Part shown: positions 1-5,731 of the stretch, in pieces
Layout: each line of letters begins with the position of its first letter
How positions within the stretch are numbered: position 1 is the first letter of the stretch
Source: Promethearchaeota archaeon
GTDB lineage: Archaea > Asgardarchaeota > Lokiarchaeia > Sigyniarchaeales > SOKP01
DNA: 7,551 bases
NCBI GenBank assembly: GCA_030615235.1
Contig: JAUWZR010000124.1
Coordinates: forward strand, 1-7,551
Direction: 5' to 3'
Notes under the pieces: model-generated
Database searches by the model: none
Told to the model about the DNA's origin: nothing
Seen by the model: only the letters and a program-made list of their open reading frames with translations
Position numbers and translations under genes: made by a program

Positions 1-20
1 ATAATACCTATTTACTACCA

Positions 21-30
21 TCTAAAAACT
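21..30 (+). promoter_or_regulatory. possible TATA box for the C45-like gene
   Basis: The A/T stretch TCTAAAAACT is centred about 25 bases before the ATG at 51. That is the spacing expected of an archaeal box A for a leaderless transcript. No Shine-Dalgarno sequence is seen before this ATG, which is consistent. The match to the TTTAWATA consensus is poor and only 50 bases of upstream sequence are present, so this is a weak call. Confidence 0.22.
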
Positions 31-50
31 AACTTAAAATTGTATGGAAC

Positions 51-1202
51 ATGATTTTTTTAGAAACCGAAGGCTCTGCTTATGAAAGAGGGAAAATTCA
101 CGGAGAAGCGCTTAAGAAACATATTCCTAGAATGATGTTTGAGAAAATCACTCGTCATTTTGGTTTCACGTCATATGATCTCTTCGCTAAAGATATTTTA
201 GATACGACTAATTTTCTCTCGACTGCCAAGAAATGGACTCCAGATTTGATTGCCGAAATACAAGGAATTGCTGATGGGACAAAATTTGATTTCAACAGCA
301 TCTTTGTCAGACAATTAATCGAAGAAATGGGGTGGTATTGGATCCTGCGAGCAAGTACAGAAAATTTGCAAAGATTAAAGGATGAATTCAAGACGATTAC
401 GAGTCAGCAATGTACTGCATTAGGAGTTTTTGATCAAACCCAAGATTATCCAATAATTGCTCAAAATGCAGATAATTCAATTGGTTGGGTTGGAGTAGAA
501 ACACTAATCCACGCAAAAGATCCCGAAAGTTCAATGGAATGGTATCATATAGGTTATCCAGGATTAATTGGAATATATGGAATGAACAATAATTCTGTTG
601 GAGTGTGCTTGAATGCATTGAGTCTTAGTCTAAAGAAAAATTTAAACGGATTGGGCGCGCTTTTTATCTCCCGACTTATATTGAATCAGAAATCTCTTAA
701 GGACGCAGTCAATGTCATTCAAAAACTACCTCATGCCTCAGGGGTAAATTATCTCATTGGAGATGGGACTAGTGTTGTTGATTATGAATGTTCACTTAAC
801 CAAGTTAAGCAATTTCTTCCATATCAAGGGTCTACTCGTGTTTATCATACTAATCACGCTATCGAAAATACAGATGTAGATGATGAATATTTAACACTTC
901 TTAATAATATTAATTATTATGGGGAATACGGATATGAAAAGAAAAGATTAGATACAAAAACACGGTTAGATTCATTAAAACACGATTTACAAGATAATTC
1001 AAGGGCGATAACTGTTAAAATGATCAAAAGAATCTTAAGATCTCACGATCCGAAAGAACATCCTATTTGTCGCCATGACCTTCCGAGTGGAGTCTATACA
1101 AACATGGGGCTCATCATGGAACTATCTAAATCCCCTAAATTGCATATCTCATTTGGAACACCATGCAAGACAGACTTTTCTATATATAAATTCTCACATT
1201 GA
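51..1202 (+). CDS. C45-like acyltransferase/hydrolase (NTN fold)
   Basis: A 383-residue protein resembling the acyl-CoA:6-aminopenicillanate acyltransferase / peptidase C45 family, which are N-terminal-nucleophile enzymes that cleave themselves and then hydrolyse or transfer acyl groups on amides. Seen: an N-terminal YERGKIHGEAL segment (residues 11-21) typical of the family's first helix; a candidate nucleophile Cys121 in QQCTALGVF; AQNADN at 137-142, matching the family's QNxD motif; GLIGIYGMNNNSVGVCLN at 171-188; NYLIGDG at 233-239; HTNH at 266-269; and a closing GTPCKTDF near 369-376. Length and motif order fit a complete protein. If processed, cleavage would fall between Gln120 and Cys121. 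The ATG at 51 puts the first conserved motif at the expected distance. No signal peptide is evident, so it is probably cytoplasmic. The natural substrate cannot be inferred; penicillin is unlikely in an archaeon. It stands alone on this strand. Confidence 0.85.
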   Translation: MIFLETEGSAYERGKIHGEALKKHIPRMMFEKITRHFGFTSYDLFAKDILDTTNFLSTAKKWTPDLIAEIQGIADGTKFDFNSIFVRQLIEEMGWYWILRASTENLQRLKDEFKTITSQQCTALGVFDQTQDYPIIAQNADNSIGWVGVETLIHAKDPESSMEWYHIGYPGLIGIYGMNNNSVGVCLNALSLSLKKNLNGLGALFISRLILNQKSLKDAVNVIQKLPHASGVNYLIGDGTSVVDYECSLNQVKQFLPYQGSTRVYHTNHAIENTDVDDEYLTLLNNINYYGEYGYEKKRLDTKTRLDSLKHDLQDNSRAITVKMIKRILRSHDPKEHPICRHDLPSGVYTNMGLIMELSKSPKLHISFGTPCKTDFSIYKFSH

Positions 1203-1210
1203 TTCAAGTC

Positions 1211-1684
1211 TTACTCCTTTTGCAGGTTCTGCTTCAGGTTCTGAGCAAACTCTTCCGCATGTTTGAGGTCTTCAGCATTCGGTCTACCCTTATTCATTCC
1301 CCCAAAATATTTCATGAAACTATTTGTGTTAAAACCTTTACAACTAAATTCATCAACAATCATGTAACCTTTCGATTGCAGTTTTTCCCTAAGCAGCGAG
1401 TGATCTTTGGCGACTTTGGCTTTTCCTTGTATTGCACTGGTTGAAAAAATGAATGCTTTCCTGTTGGTGACTTGTAGTAGTTTATCGGCAAGGTCAAGCA
1501 GAAGTTTATGGTGTTTTTCACTATATATCCCTGAGCCAAAGCCAATTAGACTATACTCTTGAAGCTCTTCAGGGTTTATTTGCTGTGGCGTTTTAATTTG
1601 TGCATCAAAAACTTTTGCGAAGACGTTAGCGACTTTCTCAGTATTATTGTGATGATATGAAAACAAAACCAAAAGAGATTTCAT
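1211..1684 (-). CDS. flavodoxin-like FMN-binding domain protein
   Basis: A 157-residue single-domain protein of the flavodoxin fold, expected to bind FMN and act as a cytoplasmic electron carrier or small flavoprotein. Seen: first strand MKSLLVLFSY followed by a phosphate-binding loop SYHHNNTEKVA (residues 9-19); a second flavin loop at GFGSGIY (48-54); a third strand and loop FIFSTSA (78-84); then CKGFNT (115-120) and GGMNKGRPN (128-136), the C-terminal signature of the flavodoxin-domain group that has CKGFDT and NKGRP. The ATG at 1684 begins directly at the first beta strand. The gene is convergent with the C45-like gene, with 8 bases between stop codons, and appears to have its own TATA box. 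It may serve redox enzymes such as the nearby Fe-S/flavin operon, but it is not in that transcription unit, so this is only inference. The tail repeats QNLK-QNL (near 148-154), from a 9-base direct repeat in the DNA. Confidence 0.85.
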   Translation of the reverse strand: MKSLLVLFSYHHNNTEKVANVFAKVFDAQIKTPQQINPEELQEYSLIGFGSGIYSEKHHKLLLDLADKLLQVTNRKAFIFSTSAIQGKAKVAKDHSLLREKLQSKGYMIVDEFSCKGFNTNSFMKYFGGMNKGRPNAEDLKHAEEFAQNLKQNLQKE

Positions 1685-1701
1685 TAGTAACTAAGTATTC
1701 T

Positions 1702-1713
1702 CTTATATTTAAG
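1702..1713 (-). promoter_or_regulatory. TATA box for the flavodoxin-like gene
   Basis: On the minus strand the sequence reads CTTAAATATAAG, a good archaeal box A. Its centre is about 23-24 bases upstream of the ATG at 1684, so transcription would begin at or next to the start codon (leaderless or nearly so). No Shine-Dalgarno motif lies between, which fits. Position and motif are seen; promoter activity is inferred. Confidence 0.45.
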
Positions 1714-1737
1714 ATTATTAGACTAAAGTTTTGATTA

Positions 1738-1763
1738 CTTTGAATAATTAATTTATTTCAAAG
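1738..1763. repeat. small inverted repeat beside repeat copy 1
   Basis: Arms CTTTGAA (1738-1744) and TTCAAAG (1757-1763) are exact reverse complements separated by a 12-base A/T loop. The element abuts the 33-base repeat copy at 1763-1795. The corresponding place beside copy 2 holds a different palindrome, TTCCATGGAA, at 2773-2782. It could be a small hairpin in an RNA or a protein site; its role is unknown. Confidence 0.4.
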
Positions 1764-1795
1764 GAAGTTTCATTGAAATCAGACTCTGAATTTAC
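1763..1795. repeat. 33-base palindromic repeat, copy 1
   Basis: This 33-base stretch matches 2779-2811 at 31 of 33 positions, in the same orientation. The differences are G/T at the fifth base and T/C at the twelfth. Inside is an imperfect palindrome centred on 1784: TCAGA-C-TCTGA, extended on both sides by A/T pairs after one mismatch. It lies about 63 bases past the stop of the zinc-ribbon gene (minus strand) and about 80 bases before the flavodoxin-like gene. A shorter similarity, TTTTGATTA, also recurs beyond each copy (1729-1737 and 2760-2768). Function unknown; see findings. Confidence 0.75.
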
Positions 1796-1831
1796 CTTTC
1801 CATTCCAATTTTCATTAAATTTGGGACAAAA

Positions 1832-1847
1832 TTTAAAAAGAAAAATA
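1832..1847 (-). terminator. T-tract terminator of the zinc-ribbon gene
   Basis: On the minus strand, starting about 10 bases after the stop at 1858, the sequence is ATATTTTTCTTTTTAA, two runs of five T. Oligo-T tracts of this kind are the established intrinsic termination signal in archaea. No stem-loop directly precedes it. A genome this AT-rich produces such tracts by chance, so confidence is moderate. Confidence 0.4.
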
Positions 1848-1857
1848 TAAATCCTAA

Positions 1858-2604
1858 TTAACTCGAAGTGTAGAAAGGAAGAGTGCTGAGTTTCTTTTGG
1901 ATTTCATTAAATGGGTGTAAAACCATTTTTTTGGTGAGTTCATAAACATCTTTAGTATCTGAATAAATATTATACCATTTTTCGGCCTTACCAAACACAT
2001 TTTTTAACATTGCCTTCTTATTAAGGAGGACATCCTTTGGAACATCCTTTGGCATATTTGACATTGTCTCTTTAAAGACCTTCTCTATAGCAGTTTTTAC
2101 CTTCATTTTGGGATTATCCTGTAGTTTTTTAACTACATTATCCATATATTTTTTATATTCACTTAAATATTCAAATGTCTTTTCAACATAATCAACAACT
2201 TTTTGAGCGTCAATTTTACTCGCATCAAAACTTTGAATTGTCTCTCCAATCCTTTCTTTCGCTTTATCTACAAGTCCATCTTGAATTTCCTTAATTAGAA
2301 CATCTATTGAACCTTCACCAGATAAAACATCATTAACCTTCTGTTCTAAACTTGAGAGTAGACTTCTTTCTATTTCTATTGGTGAAGCCTGAGTGCTTTC
2401 AAGATTATTTTTCATTCTTTTGGTGGGTTCCGTATCATATTTATTCATTATATGATCCTCTGCACTATCTTGCTGCGTTTGATTTTCTTGTTGTTCTCCC
2501 GCAATGCATAAAGGACAAATTCCGTTATATGTATGTACCTCACCTATCCAGATTTCAGTATTATATACCCTTTTGCACTTCTCACAATGATAATATTTTA
2601 CCAT
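1858..2604 (-). CDS. zinc-ribbon protein with long helical tail, unknown function
   Basis: A 248-residue protein I do not recognise as a named family. Residues 1-35 form a likely zinc ribbon with Cys7, Cys10, Cys30 and Cys33 (CEKC and CPLC knuckles). Residues 36-75 are polar, rich in Gln, Glu, Asp and Asn, and probably a disordered linker. From about 76 to the end it is Lys/Glu-rich and predicted helical, with heptad-like hydrophobic spacing (for example LLSSLEQKVNDVL near 82-94, and 133-165). No transmembrane segment or signal peptide is evident, so it is likely cytoplasmic. The ribbon could contact nucleic acid or a protein partner; this is inference. The ATG at 2604 is chosen because the zinc knuckle begins six residues later, and a TATA box and a weak AAGG lie just upstream. 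It has its own promoter and T-tract and is bounded by two copies of a palindromic repeat. Confidence 0.7.
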   Translation of the reverse strand: MVKYYHCEKCKRVYNTEIWIGEVHTYNGICPLCIAGEQQENQTQQDSAEDHIMNKYDTEPTKRMKNNLESTQASPIEIERSLLSSLEQKVNDVLSGEGSIDVLIKEIQDGLVDKAKERIGETIQSFDASKIDAQKVVDYVEKTFEYLSEYKKYMDNVVKKLQDNPKMKVKTAIEKVFKETMSNMPKDVPKDVLLNKKAMLKNVFGKAEKWYNIYSDTKDVYELTKKMVLHPFNEIQKKLSTLPFYTSS

Positions 2605-2627
2605 AAATAACCCATACCTTGTTTTTA

Positions 2628-2658
2628 GTGAATAAAATTAATATATTTAATTTTTCAC
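2628..2658. promoter_or_regulatory. inverted repeat centred on the zinc-ribbon gene TATA box
   Basis: Arms GTGA (2628-2631) plus AAAATTAA (2634-2641) are mirrored by TTAATTTT (2647-2654) plus TCAC (2655-2658), with a 2-base bulge on the left and TATAT at the centre. On the minus strand this contains the candidate box A, TTAAATATA (2650-2642), with purine-rich GTGAAAAA just upstream in the BRE position. Transcription would start near 2620, leaving a leader of about 16 bases with AAGG near its 5' end. A dyad overlapping the TATA box is where an archaeal repressor would bind. The TATA call is fairly good; the operator is inference. Confidence 0.45.
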
Positions 2659-2729
2659 TTGAGTTTATATTATTTTCGAGATATTAGGAGAATAAAATTT
2701 GTTAGTGATTTATAATTAGGTTAATTTCC

Positions 2730-2737
2730 TTTATATA
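2730..2737 (+). promoter_or_regulatory. strong TATA-like box without an assigned gene
   Basis: TTTATATA, flanked by ACAT, is close to the archaeal box A consensus and reads similarly on both strands (TATATAAA on minus). On the plus strand it would start a transcript near 2763, running through repeat copy 2 with no ORF of note. On the minus strand it would give the zinc-ribbon gene a leader of roughly 100 bases. Chance occurrence in AT-rich DNA is a real possibility. Confidence 0.25.
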
Positions 2738-2778
2738 CATTTATTATTGAGTTCATTGTTTTTGATTAGTTTTTCCAT

Positions 2779-2811
2779 GGAATTTTCATCGAAATCAGAC
2801 TCTGAATTTAC
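2779..2811. repeat. 33-base palindromic repeat, copy 2
   Basis: Direct-orientation partner of 1763-1795 (31 of 33 identical), with the palindrome TCAGA-C-TCTGA centred on 2800. It begins about 46 bases past the stop of the CCG-domain gene (minus strand), after a T-tract. It overlaps a perfect 10-base palindrome, TTCCATGGAA (2773-2782). The start-to-start distance between copies is 1016 bases, and between them lies essentially only the zinc-ribbon gene with its promoter and T-tract. Confidence 0.75.
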
Positions 2812-2831
2812 TATTCAGGAATGCTTTCTGT

Positions 2832-2855
2832 AAAAAGAAATTTGAAAAAATAAAA
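2832..2855 (-). terminator. T-tract terminator of the oxidase operon
   Basis: Immediately after the stop of the CCG-domain gene (2857), the minus strand has TTTTATTTTTTCAAATTTC followed by TTTTT. Such tracts terminate archaeal RNA polymerase. It separates the right-hand operon from the zinc-ribbon gene, which has its own promoter. Confidence 0.45.
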
Positions 2856-2856
2856 T

Positions 2857-4089
2857 TTAGATTTTACTCGCGATTAAATCAATTATATCTATTACGGTAA
2901 TTTTTTCTTGAACATCTAATTCCATTTCTTTATAAGCATCGCTCAGATTACCAATACAAAATGGACAGCTCGTAGTTAAAATTTGCGCTCCAGTATCCAC
3001 AGCCTCTTTAATTCTTTCTTTTGAAATGTTAAGCGCTAAATCGGGAAATTCGCTCTTTACGCCTCCTCCGGCTCCACAGCACCAAGCATTATTCCGATTT
3101 CTTTTCATTTCTTTTAATTCTAATCCCGGTATTTTAAGTAAGGCGGCTCTAGGTATCTCGTAAAGATTCATATGTCTTCCTAAATGACAAGGATCGTGCC
3201 AGGTTACTATTTCCGAACCTTCAACTGATTTAAACGGTATCTCGTTATTATTTAACATGTCAACTAATATTTCTGTTATGTGTTTTACTTCAAACGGTAA
3301 TTCTTCGCCTAACAATTCTGGATAATCTTTTTTCCACGTTCTATAACATCCCGCACATGCTGTAAATATCGTTTTGGCTCCCATGTTTTTAAAAATTTCT
3401 ATGTTATGTTTAATAATATCAATTACAGAGCGCTCATCTCCAATTCTCAAGGCAATAGAACCACAACACCACTCATCTTTCGACATGGCAATATCCTTTC
3501 CCGCTGCTTTAAGAATTTTCATCATGCTTTTTAACGTATCTACTTGTCTTAACGGCATTGTACACCCTCCAAAAAACATCAATTCTCCTTTTTCCTTGAT
3601 TTCAGGAAATTCAGATACCCACTCAAATTTCTTAGCTTCTTCTTCGCCGTAAGGATTTCTCATGTTATCGTCTTTCATGTAATCAATTAGCTTGCCGTGT
3701 CTATCAAGGGGAGCAAAACCGGCTTCAACCAAATCTTTTCGTAGCGCTTCCCATACTTTTACATGGTCGATCCATTTAGAGGTATTTAATACAATATATT
3801 CATTTTGAGACATATGACATACCTCAGTACAATTTCCACATTCTGAGCACTGGTAGACAAATTCAGCAAGTTCCTTAGACAATGGAATCTGCCCTTCTAA
3901 TATACTTTTAAGGATATTCATCCTTCCTCGAGAAAAATATATCTCAAAACCCTCATCTCCTTTCGCTTCCTTAACTGGACAAGTTAAATATCTACCGACT
4001 GCTGGTCGAATGGCAAATCCGCAATCACCGCACGACATGCACGAAAACACAGCTTTCCATTCTTCTTTCAGATTTTTTAATTCACTCAT
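2857..4089 (-). CDS. CCG-domain Fe-S protein, HdrD/GlcF-like electron-transfer subunit
   Basis: A 410-residue cytoplasmic iron-sulfur protein. Two N-terminal [4Fe-4S] motifs are seen: Cys17/20/23/37 (the fourth Cys, in CP, comes 14 residues after the third rather than the usual 4) and Cys81/84/87/91 (CSECGNCTEVC, followed by His, not Pro). Two complete CCG domains follow: Cys176, Cys208-Cys209 and Cys245/248 (CX31CCX35CX2C), then Cys301, Cys337-Cys338 and Cys375/378 (CX35CCX36CX2C). CCG domains of HdrB/HdrD bind noncubane [4Fe-4S] clusters; in GlcF and LldE relatives they serve electron transfer. With both CCG motifs intact, the protein can hold up to four clusters. The ATG at 4089 is 4 bases past the stop of the upstream FAD oxidase and is served by GGGGGAAG formed by that gene's last codons, so the two are probably translationally coupled. 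It most likely accepts electrons from that flavoprotein; the final acceptor (a quinone, a disulfide or another carrier) cannot be told. Confidence 0.9.
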   Translation of the reverse strand: MSELKNLKEEWKAVFSCMSCGDCGFAIRPAVGRYLTCPVKEAKGDEGFEIYFSRGRMNILKSILEGQIPLSKELAEFVYQCSECGNCTEVCHMSQNEYIVLNTSKWIDHVKVWEALRKDLVEAGFAPLDRHGKLIDYMKDDNMRNPYGEEEAKKFEWVSEFPEIKEKGELMFFGGCTMPLRQVDTLKSMMKILKAAGKDIAMSKDEWCCGSIALRIGDERSVIDIIKHNIEIFKNMGAKTIFTACAGCYRTWKKDYPELLGEELPFEVKHITEILVDMLNNNEIPFKSVEGSEIVTWHDPCHLGRHMNLYEIPRAALLKIPGLELKEMKRNRNNAWCCGAGGGVKSEFPDLALNISKERIKEAVDTGAQILTTSCPFCIGNLSDAYKEMELDVQEKITVIDIIDLIASKI

Positions 4090-4093
4090 ATTC

Positions 4094-5608
4094 TTACTTC
4101 CCCCAAAAGTTAAATTTTCCTCTACTTAAAATCATTTTTGGATCTAATACTTGCTTAATTGACGTCATAAAGTTATAATACTCTGGCGTGTAGGCTCCAA
4201 TATCGACCATCAGACGAGACATAAAATCTCCCATCATATACCACTGAACCCCGCTTTTTGTCACTCTTTCTAATAGCGATTTCCAGAGCTTTAAATCTAT
4301 CTCCTTGAGAATTTCGTGATTAACTCCATCGAAATAACTTCCAAAACTAGTAAAGCCACATGTTATTTCTACATTATTTCCATCAATTAATAATATTGGT
4401 CCACTACCTGCAATAGGACGAGATTTTGTAATACTTAAAATTTTTTGCATATCTTCATTATGTTCCATGTCCCATTGGTCAATATCGTTTAAAATTTCAG
4501 GATATGAATCGATCGAACTAAAACATTCTGCTGTTAATGGTTCCATGCAGGGAGACATGCCCCATAAGTTATGATAGAATTGCCAATGACCTTGTTCAGT
4601 ATAATGCCATTTAGCTATATTTCCATCAGAAATTTCTGAACCTAATTCTTCTGTCTTATTATTAATCATAATCTCGTCTATTTGTTTTACTTTCTCATCT
4701 AATTCTTTTTCCGAATTTGCTTCGATTGTATAAAAGATTACTCCTCTCTTCTTTTTCAAGTTCTCCCAAAACGGAAACATTCCTTGCTCACAACCTATTC
4801 TAACAATAAGATCCATTATATACATAACGTCGTAAACATCAATTCCCTTCTGCCTAATCTCATTCATAATTTTAGCTGAAATCACTCGTTCTTTCCGGGG
4901 CAATTGAAAGGTTTTATAGGCTGCGAATGGTGGTCTTGGAAACATTTGTAACGAAACATTAGTTTTCACGCCAAAAATTCCATTATCACCACAGAAAAGC
5001 CCGGCTAAATCAGGACCATTACCAAATCGATTGAAAGGGAATTTGGAGTACTTATTAGCTTGAGAGCCTGTTTCAATGATATCACCCGTCGGAAGTACAA
5101 CCTCCAATGAAACCAATTGATTAGTACAAGCACCATATTTTGCACATCCTCCTCCACCTACTGAATGATGAGATATACTACCTCCTACTGCCGCAGACAT
5201 TCCAGAACCCGGTCCCATACAACCCGTATAAAGACCATAATGACACAGGTATTCGTTTAATTTTCCCCAAGAAATTCCGGCTTCAACAGTTACAATAAGA
5301 TTGTCTTCATCTAAATTGATAATCTTGTTCATTCTTTTCATATCTAATATTATTCCACCATCCCCAATGGGTTTGCTTCCACCAAATTCACAAATCCCAC
5401 CTCCACGAGGCGTAACGGGGATATTTTCAATATTAGCAATTTTAAGAATTTCTGAAATCTCTTGAGCATCTTTCGGTCTAATTACTATATCAGGTACGCC
5501 TTGTAAAACGGGATCTACATTTCTTGAATAGGCGTGCCGAACATAAATACTATTAGAGATGTATTTCTCTTTCACAATTTCTTCTAATTTTTTATATACT
5601 TCAGACAA
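4094..5608 (-). CDS. FAD-linked oxidase, GlcD/VAO-type (copy nearest the Fe-S gene)
   Basis: A 504-residue flavoprotein of the FAD_binding_4 / VAO superfamily (glycolate oxidase, D-lactate dehydrogenase, p-cresol methylhydroxylase and relatives). The FAD domain covers roughly residues 30-225: PRGGG (67-71) with FGGSKP (75-80), GPGSG (132-136), GGSISHHSVGGGG (142-154) and VLPTG (171-175), all in the usual order. The substrate domain follows, ending in the family's closing DPKMILSRGKF (489-499). Substrate is unknown; a 2-hydroxy acid is the default inference given the CCG partner 4 bases downstream. Start: TTG at 5608 is preferred because AGAGGT lies 9 bases upstream and the N-terminus then reads MSEVYKKLEEIV. 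An in-frame GTG at 5641 would add 11 residues, has no good ribosome site, and would swallow that AGAGGT. It is a paralog of the 6081-7551 gene, with no gaps apart from one extra residue near that copy's C-terminus and about 72% identity by hand count. Confidence 0.88.
   Translation of the reverse strand: MSEVYKKLEEIVKEKYISNSIYVRHAYSRNVDPVLQGVPDIVIRPKDAQEISEILKIANIENIPVTPRGGGICEFGGSKPIGDGGIILDMKRMNKIINLDEDNLIVTVEAGISWGKLNEYLCHYGLYTGCMGPGSGMSAAVGGSISHHSVGGGGCAKYGACTNQLVSLEVVLPTGDIIETGSQANKYSKFPFNRFGNGPDLAGLFCGDNGIFGVKTNVSLQMFPRPPFAAYKTFQLPRKERVISAKIMNEIRQKGIDVYDVMYIMDLIVRIGCEQGMFPFWENLKKKRGVIFYTIEANSEKELDEKVKQIDEIMINNKTEELGSEISDGNIAKWHYTEQGHWQFYHNLWGMSPCMEPLTAECFSSIDSYPEILNDIDQWDMEHNEDMQKILSITKSRPIAGSGPILLIDGNNVEITCGFTSFGSYFDGVNHEILKEIDLKLWKSLLERVTKSGVQWYMMGDFMSRLMVDIGAYTPEYYNFMTSIKQVLDPKMILSRGKFNFWGK
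4097..4104 (-). promoter_or_regulatory. ribosome binding site of the CCG gene, inside the upstream CDS
   Basis: GGGGGAAG on the minus strand is formed by the last codons of the FAD oxidase (Trp-Gly-Lys) and sits 7 bases before the ATG at 4089. It is a partial match to GGAGG. The position inside the upstream reading frame supports coupled translation of the two subunits. Confidence 0.45.
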
Positions 5609-5617
5609 TTTTGTCAA

Positions 5618-5623
5618 ACCTCT
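5618..5623 (-). promoter_or_regulatory. Shine-Dalgarno AGAGGT deciding a TTG start
   Basis: AGAGGT on the minus strand lies 9 bases before TTG at 5608 and inside the reading frame of the alternative GTG start at 5641. It is the best Shine-Dalgarno match near this gene. TATA-like TTTATAGC at 5654-5661 would place a transcript start near 5632, downstream of the GTG, which also favours TTG; that promoter is weak, and read-through from the OB-fold gene is equally possible. Confidence 0.5.
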
Positions 5624-5731
5624 TAAAATTTTATAAAACACTTAATAATAGACGCTATAAATTACTTAAATGTATTCTAATTGTATTAAATATCTTTATT
5701 TCATTTATTTTCAAACTTTCTCATTTTTTAA

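Noticed and set aside
1223..1243. Direct repeat of CAGGTTCTG
   Set aside because: Two 9-base units inside the flavodoxin-like coding region, encoding a short QNLK-QNL tail; an ordinary local duplication.
1199..1444. 81-codon plus-strand frame
   Set aside because: Antisense to the flavodoxin-like gene, which has clear family motifs; no homology pattern of its own.
1755..1850. Minus-strand open frame through repeat copy 1 reading KVNSESDFNETSFEIN, with a similar peptide in copy 2
   Set aside because: No start codon, and a stop lies two codons before the matching part in copy 2. Both differences between the copies change the amino acid while all other codons are identical at every position, which does not look like protein-level conservation.
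2352..2606. 84-codon plus-strand frame rich in Phe, Leu and Tyr
   Set aside because: Antisense shadow of the zinc-ribbon gene; its hydrophobic composition comes from the Lys/Glu-rich codons of the other strand.
2767..2793. Tiny minus-strand ORFs starting inside each repeat (MKIPWKN here, MKLPLK in copy 1)
   Set aside because: Six or seven codons with no ribosome site; probably chance, though the coincidence of ATG in both copies was noted.
1763..2811. CRISPR-like array
   Set aside because: Only two repeat copies, 1016 bases apart with a gene between, and no cas genes.
3374..3652. 92-codon plus-strand frame
   Set aside because: Lies wholly antisense to the CCG-domain gene, covering its first CCG motif.
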